DNA of 64,000 bases from Uloborus plumipes. Lineage: Eukaryota; Arthropoda; Arachnida; Araneae; Uloboridae. Below are positions 12,589 to 24,400 of this stretch, piece after piece. A program made the translations under genes and the position numbers. The notes under the pieces are model-generated. The model was given only the letters and a program-made list of their open reading frames with translations, made no database searches and had not been told where the DNA came from. The first letter of the stretch is position 1; each line of letters begins with the position of its first letter. Location: NCBI GenBank assembly GCA_038373865.1, contig JAXGGA010005527.1, positions 1-64,000 of the forward strand, given 5' to 3'.

Positions 12589-13250
12589 CTTTAAAAAGAT
12601 AGTATTACTCAAGAACAGTTTTAAGCAAAGTAAACAACAGTTCCGTGCAACTGCAACAGTTCCAGACCAGTTGTGCAACAGCTGTCCTTCAATGAAAAGC
12701 ATTAATAATATATACTATACGAACACAACCCCAAATATCATCCAAATGGGTATTTTATAATTTATAGGTAAGATAAACGAACCATAGAATATAGAAGAGA
12801 ACTTTTACATGTAGCATATAGGAAACCGCTTTCTTTCAATTCATATACACATGCCAGTACAGAAAAATAACAAGCCATGAACCAAGTCTTGATGCCGTAA
12901 CCTTAAAAAGATACCGTTACCCAAAAATAATTTTAAGCAAAGTAAACAGCAGTGCTATGCAATTTTAGGCAACACTTGCATGCAGTGGTGCAACAGCTTT
13001 CCCTCAATAAAAAACATTCACAATCTACACTATGCGAACACAACCCCAAGCCACCCCAAATGGGTATCTTATAAATTTTTAGGTACAATAAACGAGCCGC
13101 AGAATATAGAAGAGGACTTTAACATGTAGCATAGAAGAAATCGCATTCTTTAGATCCATATACACATGCCAGTACTGAAAAACGACAAGGCATGAACCAA
13201 TTCTCGATGCCTCAAAAAGATGCCATTACCCAATAGCAGTGACTCCACGA

Positions 13251-14400
13251 TAAGTCCTCTCCAAAGTTATTGGCGAACAAAATGCAAACGAACAATATCG
13301 GGATTGAGCAACCGATACTTAAAAATAACCAAGCTGGTGTTGAATTCTTTGACCCGTCAGCTTTTTAACCCACCTAAGAGGACATAATATTTGAAGATTC
13401 TGAATCTGCTCTCATTCAAGACCGTATCCGCATTTCTTCCTTTGTAATCGAAGAGCGCCTTTGTTGTGTGACGCGTCGTTGCGCCCCTCAACACCCCCCA
13501 TGACGAGGGCTTCAGAGGTCGAATTGGCGCGTTTTATATATAAGACGCATGTCCATAAAGCCTTTCCCTTGGTCATATTTTCTTTGTTCTCTTTCGCACT
13601 TCCAACACGTGACTCCTTCGGGTGAATTATGTGACCGGGATGTTTTTTTGACGAGATATACGGGAGGAGGGATTAGGGAGAGATTTTTCCACTCTGAATC
13701 AGATTTTTCCATAGGTTAAAGAGTAAGGCGAGAAGAACTTTCTGGACTATTATTGGCTAAGGAAGAATATTTTCTCCCTTTATTTTCTGCCAAAGATGGA
13801 ATGCGCTTATCAGGATGATTTTTAAGGAAGGAGTCAAATCCTCAAGAGTTGAATAAACTTAGTCTCATTGTGTTCTTTGCCTGGAAAACCAAGTATGCAT
13901 GAGAAATAAAAATTATTAAAAAAGTGGCTATGGGGGAAACGGGTATGATTTTTTAAGGTAAATATTTTTTGCTCCATATCTTTTGCCTTTTTAACGCACT
14001 GCTTAAAATGGAATGACTGCTTAAATTCGTTCGTAGTTTTCTAAAACGTAAGATGTGTCATACAGTTGTATCGACACATCTTAGGCAAAAATATTCGCCA
14101 TGAAAATATTTTTGCTAGCGTAGATATGTGTAGCGTTAAGAAATGTAATTAAACCATTTCATGGTGAGAAAAAATCTGTTTTGTTGCCGCAATGGTCTGC
14201 AAAATTAAAAAAAAAAGAGTATAAACATATATTCATTATCATTGCAGTGATTACACAAAACGTGATGTCGTGGATGCCAAAACGTGACCCCGATACGAAT
14301 AAAAGCTGAACCTGAACTTGACACCGAAGCACAATGCTAAGTTTTGGTGATGTTCAGCCATGTTTGGCCACTAATTAATTAAATGCGAACTTCTGTAAGT
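13251..14400. other. non-coding stretch, no gene seen
   Basis: No domain-bearing frame. A C-rich patch lies near 13,480-13,500. The 66-codon minus frame at 13,512-13,712 has no recognisable motif. Confidence 0.45.
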
Positions 14401-14404
14401 GAAC

Positions 14405-14690
14405 TTTTAACCAGAGCTGTGGAGTTGGAGTGGTGAGAAATTTGACGGATTTTGAAGTTAAGTTGTTGGAGTAAGAATCAAGAGCAGACATGTTGAAACC
14501 GCCAAGAATCGGAGTAGGAGTACGAAATTTTTCCTCCGAGCCTTTAACTCTGCACGGGCCACGGAGTCGGAATCAGACTGATTTTGGGATCAAGAAATCG
14601 GAGTCGAAGGAAAGATGACTCCAGGAATTTTAAAGCCGACTCATTTACTCCAAAATCAATTCGATTCCGACTCTGACCAGTAGCGTACCC
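14405..14690 (+). repeat. degenerate GGAGTC-type simple repeat
   Basis: Recurring 'ggagtcgga', 'ggagttgga' and 'ggagtagg' words with intervening 'ttttgg' words through the segment, and their reverse ('ttccgactc', 'tttactcc') near the end. Reads as a decayed short tandem repeat. Confidence 0.5.
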
Positions 14691-14754
14691 AGAGTGTCCA
14701 GCGCCAGCGACGAGCTTAAGAAATTGCCCCCCCCCCCCCCATTATAGTCATGAT

Positions 14755-14977
14755 GGAAGCAGGCCCGAATCCAGATGGCGGTCATGAGCCCCCCTCCCCC
14801 TCTTTAAGCTACCAAATATGGAAATATAGCATAAAACTGCTGTTTTGGGGACTAATATTACGAAAAAAACTTCCAAACTACCCTCTTTTTACACAAAAAT
14901 TGCACTTTGACACCTCCCCCTTTCCAAAAATGACACCCACCTTAACCAGATGCTGGATCCGCCCTTGTATGGGAGGT
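14755..14977. mobile_element. short DNA element with inverted 'ggcggatccag' ends (copy 2)
   Basis: Left edge 'aggcccgaatccagat'; right edge 'ctggatccgcccttg' is roughly its inverse. The interior matches 6,080-6,250. About 220 bp, no coding capacity. Confidence 0.55.
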
Positions 14978-15356
14978 CACTATGACCTCTCAAAACAATT
15001 CCTTATGCAAAAATTTTTGATTATTTGGCAAATTTAAAAACACTATTGCAGCTTTGATTTTTTTAAATATGTTTTTACTAAAGCCTAATGTTTCTTCTCA
15101 ATGTTTCATTTTCTCTTCTAGCTCTTCTTACGAGTTTTTTTCTTCAATATTTTTCTACCAATATGAAAAAAAAAAAAAAAATATCGGTCAAAATGCCGCT
15201 CCCCCCCTGGCTGCTGCGCACTTGGCAAAAGCCACTCCTGCCAACATCTAGCTATATTCTGATTCGCCGATAACTGGGAGTTTATTGAACTTGGTATACA
15301 CACTTTAAATACATAAAACTGATAATACTTTGACACGGACCTATGTCTAAATTTGC
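14978..15356. other. AT-rich stretch, no gene seen
   Basis: Contains A/T homopolymers (15,163-15,181) and a short GC-richer patch near 15,190-15,245. Nothing recognisable. Confidence 0.4.
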
Positions 15357-16980
15357 GTATAAGAGCTAATATTTAGAAAAGTGCCAATTTGAGTCCCAAG
15401 TGAATTTTCAGTAGTATTTCAATAACTAGTTTAAAAAATAATTTTCCCCAGAAAGAAGATAAGGTTCTGCTTTCATTTCATCTAATAACATCAGAAAAAA
15501 AAAATTTTTTTTTCTTCAGAAAATATTGTTTTTATACATCAAAAATCAGATCGGTAACGTGTCCCCAGTAGCAAAGCTTAGCATGCAAACAGGTCATGCG
15601 CACTTTCTAACTTCCCAAAAAAACGCACTTGCACAAAAAACGATTCTATTTTTACCCCTTTGTTGATATTTTACTTCATTTTTGTTTTAATCGATTTCTG
15701 ATTTTCTAGCCGATGCGAAATAAGCGTGTCCCAAGTTCCGCCGTCAGAGTGGTAACAATAACTTCCGATCTATGTTTAGGCTCCCAAAATCATTTCCTGC
15801 ACCTATACCACGTGATACTGAGTACCTGGTGGGATGTTTTATCGAATCGTAATTAAAAATGTGCATTTCTGCATCTAAAACTGTAGGTAAGATTTTTTAA
15901 AGTGATTTTATAAAATGTGTGTCATTTGAGTCATCAGATCGGTAACACGCTCTAAAATACGCAGTTTTTATTATTTTAAAAATTATTTTATATATAAGTA
16001 TAGTCCTTCATTACAAGTGAAAAAACCACGTATTTGATTTTGGTTTAGTGCGATCGACTCGGAAATAAAAAAAAAACTTTGTCAGTTTGTCAGATCGGTA
16101 ACAGTCAGAGCGGTAACATTGAAAAACAGCGAATATGTTACAGAACTAACTCACACGTTTCAGAATTATGAAAAGCAAGTCATAGGTTTTAGCCATATAT
16201 ATATTGAATATTTTTGTTCTTAAAAAATGAAAAGCAATGAGTTTTAGTACAATTGCTTCATTTGTGGTTTGTATGACCTAACAATAGAAGTTAGTAAAAT
16301 AAGAAAAATTGACACTGCAGAAATTAAGTTAATTAATTATTATTATTTTATTTATTTATTTATTTATTTTTTTTTTGGTGCTTCAATTTCTCATAACTTC
16401 GCTAAATAACTAGATAATAACTAGCATGCTAAATTTGAATTTCTGATCAAGAAATTAAATTTCCTGCAACTAATTAAAGAAAAGCAAGCAGCAGAGTTGT
16501 GTGTTGAAAAAGTTGAAGTTGTGTGCTGTTTCAAAACAAAACAAATGTTTTATTAGCTTGGATTTGGTAATCTCATAATTTATTTTATCTAAGAATCTTA
16601 TCGCTCATTTTTATTTCCAAGAAATGCTTTTTTATAATGAAATTTGATTTTTTAGCCTAATATATATATTTTAATATAATTATCTTAATTCTATGTTAAA
16701 AATGCAAGGAAATGATATCATTTTTAGAAATGTTAACGAAGACTGAAAGCATAAACTCAGATACGTAGCTCATATTAACATCAGATCTGTAACATTCATC
16801 AGATCTGTAACGGCTTATAAGTGAGTAACCTAAGGAGGGGGTAAATAACGTCCTTGACCTCCCCCCTTTTAGACCCAATTTAGACTTAAAATCCAATATT
16901 AGTTTTTTTCTGCAAAAAAAATTTTTTTTTCAGAAAACTCCATTTTCAAATTGGCACTTTTCTAAATATTGGCTCATAAT
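15357..16980. mobile_element. inverted-repeat element with repeated 'cagatcggtaac' word
   Basis: The left end (15,357-15,390) contains 'atttagaaaagtgccaattt' and the right end (16,947-16,980) contains its inverse 'aaattggcacttttctaaat'. A second paired block follows inward (A/T tracts with 'cttcagaaaa' near 15,510 against 16,905-16,940). The interior carries at least six copies of cagatcggtaac or close variants (15,548, 15,935, 16,091, 16,106, 16,782, 16,799). No protein is visible. Unclassified non-autonomous element. Confidence 0.6.
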
Positions 16981-17821
16981 TTTGAATGTTTTTGTGATAA
17001 TTGTTAATTTAATTTCCAATTAAGGCAATCTGTGAGTTAAATATTAATTAATACAAGAACTTATTTTATCAAGACCACAATAGAGACACAAGCACACAAG
17101 GACACAACATGCGATCTCGAGGGCTCTGGTTCGCCCACCTCTATAGACTGTAAAGTGAAATTGCTATTGGCACTTACAGGGTGTCCGGAAATAGACTGAT
17201 TGTTTTCAAAAATTCATAACAGGAGAACGGCAGATGATAAAAAAGAAATTCTTGCACAAAAATTCATGACGGGCGAAGATTTTCACCTAAAAGTTTGAAA
17301 TTTTAGTTACATTTTTTCAATAGATGGCGCTGCAGATAGCAAGCCCGGAAGTCAAAGAAGGTGAACGTAAATTCACATCACAATGTTTCCGAACTTTGAT
17401 GAATATAATTATTTTATAATGTCTTCTTACGGTCTATTACTCAAAGCAGAAAGAAGTTTTCAAAACTTTTTCAGGAAAACGCTTATGGTTGAAAAAGAAA
17501 AAAAAACGTGAAGCACCATATGCAGTTCATCAAAACGCGCATCCGTAAATGTGATTTAAATTTTGACCGTCTGTCAATCGACATGTAACTGCAGCCAGTA
17601 ATAGACAGGTAGAAAATATTTTAAAGTAATTGCAATCATCAGAAAGGGCCATGTCCACATCAGCGTAAAACGCGACCGAAACTGAAGGCAGAAACCGAAA
17701 ATCCGGGTACTTTCCATAGGAACACCATTGAATCCATTTTACGCTTCTGCCGATTTTTTCTGCTATACGTCGATGTAGAGCAAGGCCAAAACTCCGAAAC
17801 ATTGATGTAAATTTCAATCTC

Positions 17822-19509
17822 CTCAAAAACAACAGTGTTGTAAAAAAATCCCCCGCCAAGAAAACCTTAAATACTCAGCCTTAAAAAGTTATGATATCGA
17901 GTTTTCCCGCCAAGTTTGTGCCAAACTACAACTAACCTGTATGTATAGTTCTTTTAAATTGTTTTCAGTTTTGCCAGGCGGGAAGCTTTGTCTTGTGAGG
18001 TGATTGCTTAATAAGTAGTCAGCAGTAATTCAGCACCACGTATCTAACGTGAACAGTAATTAAGCAATTACAAAAGCAAAACAAACATTCGCCCAAGCGA
18101 ATAGCGAATAAAACGAGTCACCAGAATCAAATCTGAAAACAACTGACTGACTTGTGTTCAAGGCCAGCTTTTTATACTCTGAAGGACATTTCTACTACGT
18201 TCTAGAAATATCTGGAGTATTCTGTTTATTCATAAATTCGAACAATCCATTCACGAAACTTCTAGTAAAAAGAAAACAAAAACACACTCAGCGCGAAAAT
18301 GTCTTCACGCTTATTAAAGTTAGGGCAAGTGTAAAAACTGCAAAGTGTTACAGGGCCGGTATACAAGTGATAAAAGTGATATCTTCAGATACTTTTGCAA
18401 CATGACGTCAGATAAAACCAAAACTAATGAAAATGATGCAAGGCAGGAAAAACAACAACTATTTACAAGATTTGTAACAATATTATTTCTTTGCCTGTTT
18501 TTTTTTTTTTTTTCTCTTCAAAATTTACTTTGCATGTTTTTTTTTTCCCTTCAACATTTTTCTTGGCGGTTCGACATCTGTGGTTTTCTTGGCAACATGC
18601 ATTTGGTGCAAAAGTTCAAGGATCTTCTTCAGTCTAAGATAAATTTGAAATCAATCACAATGTACCACCCGAACCGACGCAAAACAAAGCTAGTTGCTAA
18701 CAATACTACGATTAAATTAAAAGTTTAAAAAAAACACACAACCCTTACTGCCGATCTCATATTAAAATGAACTAAATTGAAGATCCCTTTTAAAAGCCTT
18801 ATGCAATAAAATCAATTACAAATATTTTATTTGTTAACAAATAGAAACTGGCAACAGATGAAATTATAAATCATTGAGTTTTCTTTCCTCGTGGCCCAAC
18901 AATGAAAACATAAATGCTCAGATGTTGAACAGAGCTAGTAGATAGAAATCGGACCAATTTTAAGCATTAATAACTCCGGGGTGCTATGACCCCGGGGGGT
19001 AAATTTTGGGAAAATGTCCTCAATGTCTCATCGAGAATATTCATACCAAAAATCAACACTAAAGACCCCCGGGAGAAAAGATACGGAAAATAAAAACGAG
19101 GGGGGAGGGGGTGGGGGGTCGAAAAACCCCTATGCCGAGCTTTGGGACAAAATAAATGTGGGTGCAAAAGCAGAGCTCAATCCGAGTTACCGTTTAGTCT
19201 GGACCCCTGTCAAACAATTTTTAAAAAGTGCGAAAAATAGCGATTTTATAACATATATCACCCTTCCCCCTGAGGGTCCTGGATGTTTTGCTTTAGTATG
19301 TGCCGTCAGGGGCCGCTGGAGATTGAGTATACCAAAAATAAACTCTAAGGATCTTTATGGGGCTGAGATACAGAGGGGTGAAAACCCCGGTTTGGTTACT
19401 CGCGTAAACAGTCCTAGTCGCTCTTTTACATTTTTATTGGCGACGGAAATTTTTTGGCGGCTTGTATTTGGTTTTCTTGGCGGGGCGGGACGCTCCCGCG
19501 TCCCGTGAT
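17822..19509 (+). repeat. internal direct unit 1 of the large element
   Basis: 17,822-18,005 matches 19,510-19,690, 18,478-19,255 matches 19,896-21,098, and 19,245-19,500 matches 25,745-25,985. Unit 1 lacks the MITE and copia insertions found in unit 2, so it shows the pre-insertion state for both. Its 127- and 164-codon open frames cross G- and T-runs and are not protein-like. Confidence 0.75.
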
Positions 19510-19880
19510 CTCCCCCAAAACAACAGTGTTGTAAAAAAATCCCCCGCCAAGAAAACCTTAAATACTCAGCCTTAAAAAGTTATGATATCGAGTTTTCCCG
19601 CCAAGTTTGTGCCAAACTACAACTAACCTGTATGTATAGTTCTTTTAAATTGTTTTCAGTCCTGCCAGGCGGGAAGCTTTGTCTTGTGAGGTGGTTGCTT
19701 AATGAGTAAAAACTTCCCGCCTGGCAGGACTGAAAACAATTTAAACGAACTATTCATACAGGCGAGGAGTAGTTTGGCACAAACTTGGCGGGAAAACTCG
19801 ATATCATAACTTTTTAAGGCTGAGTATTTAAGGTTTTCTTGGCGGGGGATTTTTTTACAACACTGTTGTTTTTGGGGAGA
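19510..19880. repeat. inverted repeat inside unit 2, E2F-like words in both arms
   Basis: 19,510-19,695 is repeated in inverse at 19,703-19,880: 'aacaacagtgttgtaaaaaa' at the left and its inverse at the right, with 'ctgccaggcgggaag' against 'cttcccgcctggcag' near the centre. Both arms carry TTTTCCCGCCAAG (19,593-19,605 and inverse 19,784-19,796). Outside unit 1 this is the only inverted copy. Confidence 0.75.
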
Positions 19881-20298
19881 TATCACATGTTTTTGCATTA
19901 ATATTATTTCTTTGCCTGTTTTTTTTTTCTCTTCAAAATTTACTTTGCATGTTTTTTTTTTCCCTTCAACATTTTTCTTGGCGGTCCGACATATGTGGTT
20001 TTCTTGGCGGCATGCATTTGGTGCAAAAGTTCAAGGATCTTCTTCAGTCTAGGATAAATTTGAAATCAATCACAATGTACCACCCGAACCGACGCAAAAC
20101 AAAGCTAGTTGCTAACAATACTACGATTAAATTAAAAGTAAAAAAAAAAACCAACCCTTACTGCCGATCTCATATTAAAATGAACTAAATTGAAGATCCC
20201 TTTTAAAAGCCTTATGCAATAAAATCAATTACAAATATTTTATTTGTTAACAAATAGAAACTGGCAACAGATGAAATTATAAATCATTGAGTTTTTCC

Positions 20299-20714
20299 CA
20301 ACGCCTCCTAAATACTAAATGCCTGAAACTTCCCGGTTTTTAGCACAGAGCAAGATTTCATTCTAGGTTCACGATACACTGCCATCTACCAGAGTTCTTC
20401 GAGAAAGAGAAATTAACGATTGGTTCATTTCTAAATTTAAATTTAAAAATCAACCAATCAAAAAATTTAACTCGAATATAGTTTGGATCCATTGCCAATA
20501 GCTGAAAAGTTCCCTTGGTTCACGATACACTGCCATCTACCGGAGTTCTTCCAAAAATTAACGAATGGTTCATTTCTGAATTTAAATTTAAAAATTAACC
20601 AATCGAAAAATAACAACGACATCATCGGATTGCCGCAAGGTGGCGTTTAATGTTGAACCCACCTCTACGGTAGCGAAGCAAATGTTATAGGCATTTAGTA
20701 TTTAGGAGGCGTTG
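20299..20714. mobile_element. 416-bp MITE with 8-bp target duplication
   Basis: Ends are caacgcctcctaaatacta and its inverse, a perfect inverted repeat of about 27 bp. The target duplication is GTTTTTCC (20,291-20,298 and 20,715-20,722). Unit 1 of the host element has the uninterrupted site ('gagttttctttcctcg' near 18,880). Internally 'cacgatacactgccatctacc' occurs twice. An 8-bp duplication fits hAT or P-type elements. No coding capacity. Confidence 0.85.
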
Positions 20715-21100
20715 GTTTTTCCTCGTCGCCCAACAATGACAACATAAATGCTCAGATGTTGAACAGAGCTAGTAGATAGAAATCGGACCAATTTTAAGCA
20801 TTAATAACTCCGGGGTGCGATGACCCCGGGGGGTAAATTTTGGGAAAACGTCCTCAATGTCTCATCGAGAATATTCATACCAAAAATCAACACTAAAGAC
20901 CCCCGGGGAGAAAAGATACGGAAAATAAAATCGAGGGGGGGAGGGGGTGGGGGGTTTAAAAACCCCCTATGCCGAGCTTTGGGACAAAATAAATGTGGGT
21001 GCAAAAGCAGAGCTCAATCCGAGTTATATACCGTTTAGTCTGGACTCCTGTCAAACAATTTTTAAAAAGTGCGAAAAATAGCGATTTTTTAACATTCCCC

Positions 21101-21288
21101 TATTGAGTTTAATTAAACATTTTATTGCATGAGATGAGTGGATGATACAAACAGAATACAGATAAAAAGCACGCAACAGATACAACACAAAATCTAGAAG
21201 TGATATCACACAAGTGATGCCAAACGATTTCACAAAAACATCTAACATAGTGTTGCCATACAACATAACTTCAGAATTATATTCAACA
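21101..21288 (-). repeat. 3' LTR of copia copy A
   Basis: 188 bp. It lacks a few bases relative to the 191-bp 5' LTR ('cagaatacagata' against 'cagaatacacagatacaa'), plus several substitutions. The two LTRs of copy A are thus less alike than those of copy B. Confidence 0.93.
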
Positions 21289-21299
21289 CCCCCCCTCGA
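21289..21299 (-). promoter_or_regulatory. polypurine tract of copia copy A
   Basis: On the minus strand the sequence just before the 3' LTR is a GAGGGGGGG-type purine run, the expected plus-strand primer site of LTR retrotransposons. Confidence 0.75.
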
Positions 21300-21401
21300 T
21301 TTTAAGTTTCTCCTTTTTTAAGAAATGATAAATCGACAAATTTTAAAGCAAAATTAATTTTGAAGCAATATAAAAATTTTACACAACTATGCAGAGAAAA
21401 C

Positions 21402-24400
21402 TTAATTTTTAAACATACATAAATTTCTTAAATTATTAAACTTAATGCTAGCCAATGGTTTTGTAAAAAAATCAGCCAGATTATTTTCTGAACTTACATG
21501 CTTAACAATAATTTCTTTCTTAAAAATTAAATCCTTTATAAAATGATTACGTATATCAATATGTTTACTTCTTTTTGAGTTTTCGTAACTGCTTACCATT
21601 GCTACAGCACTCATATTATCTATATACAAAATAGGAACTAAATTATTGACATTAAAGTCATTTAATATCCCCTTTAAATAAATCAGTTCTTGAGCTGAAG
21701 ATGCAGCAGCAATATATTCGGATTCAGCTGATGACAATGCCACACAGTTCTGCTTTCTTGAAGACCACGAAATAATGTTGCCACAGTACATCACAGTGCA
21801 GCCACTCACACTTTTTCTATCAGCTTGGCTTGCCCAGTCGGCATCAGAGTAGCAAATTAAATTCTTATCCTCTTTCAGGCTTCTTGTATAGTGAAGACCA
21901 ATTTCTTGAGTTCCTTTCAAATACTTCACAATTCTTTTAGCTGCTTGCCAGGTTTGAGTTGTAGGCTTGTCAAGTACTCTGCTTAGGTATGATACGGAAA
22001 ATGTCAAATCGGGTCTTGTAGTTGTAGCTAAATACATCAAACTTCCTATCAATTTTCTATATGGTACATCAATCACCGGCAACGAAGTATCAATTTTAAA
22101 GCCAGGTTCCATAGGGGTTTTTACAATTTTACAATCTTCCATATTAAAAACTTTAACAATTTTTTGAATCACATGGCTCTGTTGAATTATCATGCTATTT
22201 TCAGTTCTTGAAATTTTCATACCTAGGAAATTCGAAATTTCTCCAAAGATGTTTGCATTGAAATTTTCTATCAGTAGTTTTAAGACCTTTTCTACTTCTT
22301 CGTCTTCACCAGATATAAGTATATCATCTACAAATACAATAATCCAAACTTTTCCTGAATGATAAAGACAAAAATCATGCAATGATCTACTAAATCCATT
22401 TTCAGTTAGAACTTGATTTAACTTATTGTTCCACAATTTGGGAGATTCTTTCAAACCATAAAGTGACCTTTTTAATTTCAAAACCTTATTTTTCTTCACA
22501 TGAACTCCTTTTGGGGGTACAATATAAATTTCTGACTCAACATCACCATTAAGAAAAGCAGTTGGGATGTCAATTTGAGTTACTTTCCAATTTTCTTCAA
22601 TTGATTGCGCCAAGAACATTCTTATTGTAGACATTCTTGCTACAGGTGCATACATTACATTCAAAGAGTCATTTTCAACTTCAAATCCTCTTGCAACAAG
22701 TCTAGCCTTCTTCGATCCATCTTCCTTGGTTCTAAAAACCCATCTAGTACTTATGGCCCTTTTTCCTGGTGGTAAGTCAACTTCTGTCCATGTATCAAGT
22801 TTTCTGAGAGAACTTAATTCCTTTTCTACAGCCATCTTCCATTCATTTTGCTGTATAGCTTCATCAAAGGACTGAGGATCTTCTTTACTTGTCAATAAAC
22901 AATATGCTGAATATAATTCATATGATCCCAAATATTGTGGTTTTCTTACGCAACGTCCTGATCTTGTTTTAACAGAAATTTCTTCATTTTCTTGATCTCT
23001 GTCTTCATTTTCTGGATCTTTATCTTCATTTTCTGGTTCTTTATGTTCATTGTCTTTTCCTTCACTAATTTCTCTACTGTTGTTTTCTTCACAAGTTTCA
23101 ACTTCCATGTCCATAGCCTGGATACCTACTTCAATTGCAGTAGTCTTCTCTTTGTTTTTATTTTTTTCATCACTTTTCACTTTTATTTTCTCAAATATAA
23201 CATCTCTTGCAATTATTATTTTCCTGTTTTCAGGATCCCACAATCTGTAACCATTCTGAGCATATCCAACAAACAAATAAGCTTTACTTCTTTCATCCAG
23301 CTTTTTCAAATAATGAAGTTTCTTGGCATAAGCCTTGGTACCAAAAATTTCAATATTACTTAAATTAGGAACACGGTTTGTCCATAATTCTGCAGGTGTT
23401 CTGTCGGTAGTTGATGAAGGCTGTCTGTTCAACAAGTAGGCTGTAGTATAGATAGCCTCTCCCCACATTGACTTGTCAAGAGTAGAGTCAAAGATAAGGG
23501 CACGAGCTTTATCCATGAGGCTACGATTGAGCCTTTCGGCTTTTCCATTTAACTGTGGTGAGTATGGCACAGTTGCATCCACTGTTATTCCCCTTTTCTT
23601 CAGCCAATTTTGTAGATGTCCATTTATATATTCTCCTCCATTGTCACATCTCAATGTAGCGACTTTAGTGTTGTGCAAGGCTTCTACTTGACAGATGTAT
23701 TCTTGCACAAGATCAGATACTTCAAATTTGTTTTTCAACAACTTTACCATGCAAAAATGGGTATAATCATCTAAAAAGGTAATAAAATACTTGTTTCCAT
23801 CCCATGTTTCAGGATCTATTATCCCGCATATGTCAGTGTGTACAATTTCCAACACGCGATCAGCTCTTCTTCGAACACTTGAAAATGGTTGTCTTACTTG
23901 CTTGGCTTTTACACATACTTCACATGTTTTTTCTAATTTACATTCCTTATCTTCAATATCAATGCCATTACTTATTCTTGTTAATTTTCTTAAATTATCA
24001 ATTCCAATGTGACCCATTTTTCGGTGCCATTCAAAAATTTTATCTTCTGCAAGAAATATGTTTTCTTTGTTGCTTTCGATTACTGTAACTTCATAAAGCC
24101 CACTTTTGTTTTTATGCCCCTCTAGAATTGTAGATCCATTTTTCGAAATTTTTACAACATCAGAATCAAAGATAACTTTCCCCCCTTTATCTGTGATAGC
24201 ACTAACTGACAACAAATTCTTCGACAACTCAGGTACAAGTAAAACATTTTTCAAAGAGCAATTTTTACTTTCAATACTGCCAATACCAATGGACTCCATT
24301 TTGTTATTTTTATCTGCAATACCAATATCAATTTTACACTTCTTTACTTCTTTTAAAATATTATTATCATTAACCATATGACTCGATGCTCCACTGTCCA

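Larger units (their letters stand above)
11115..13250 (+). repeat. ~320-bp tandem repeat, three units, split by a hAT element
   Basis: 'gtgcaacagctgtccttcaat' occurs at about 11,122, 12,672 and (with changes) 12,990. Each is followed by the same series: 'gaacacaacc', 'aaatgggt', 'agaatatagaaga', 'catgtagc', and 'tatacacatgccagtac' then 'acaagccatgaacca'. Units 2 and 3 are spaced about 318 bp. Unit 1 is separated from unit 2 by the hAT insertion at 11,447-12,588 plus some extra unique sequence. Confidence 0.75.

Noticed and set aside
18345..18728. 127-codon plus frame with a poly-Phe stretch
   Set aside because: The Phe run comes from T-homopolymers; the second copy at 19,949 has a different start and length. 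Not protein-like.
19014..19508. 164-codon plus frame inside the large TA element
   Set aside because: It runs through G- and C-homopolymers, lies in a repeated unit, and the homologous sequence in the second unit (20,820-21,038 and beyond) breaks the frame. No motif.
22992..23363. Frames on the strand opposite to copia copy A (and the matching set opposite copy B)
   Set aside because: Shadows of the gag-pol gene; hydrophobic runs come from the reverse of charged codons.
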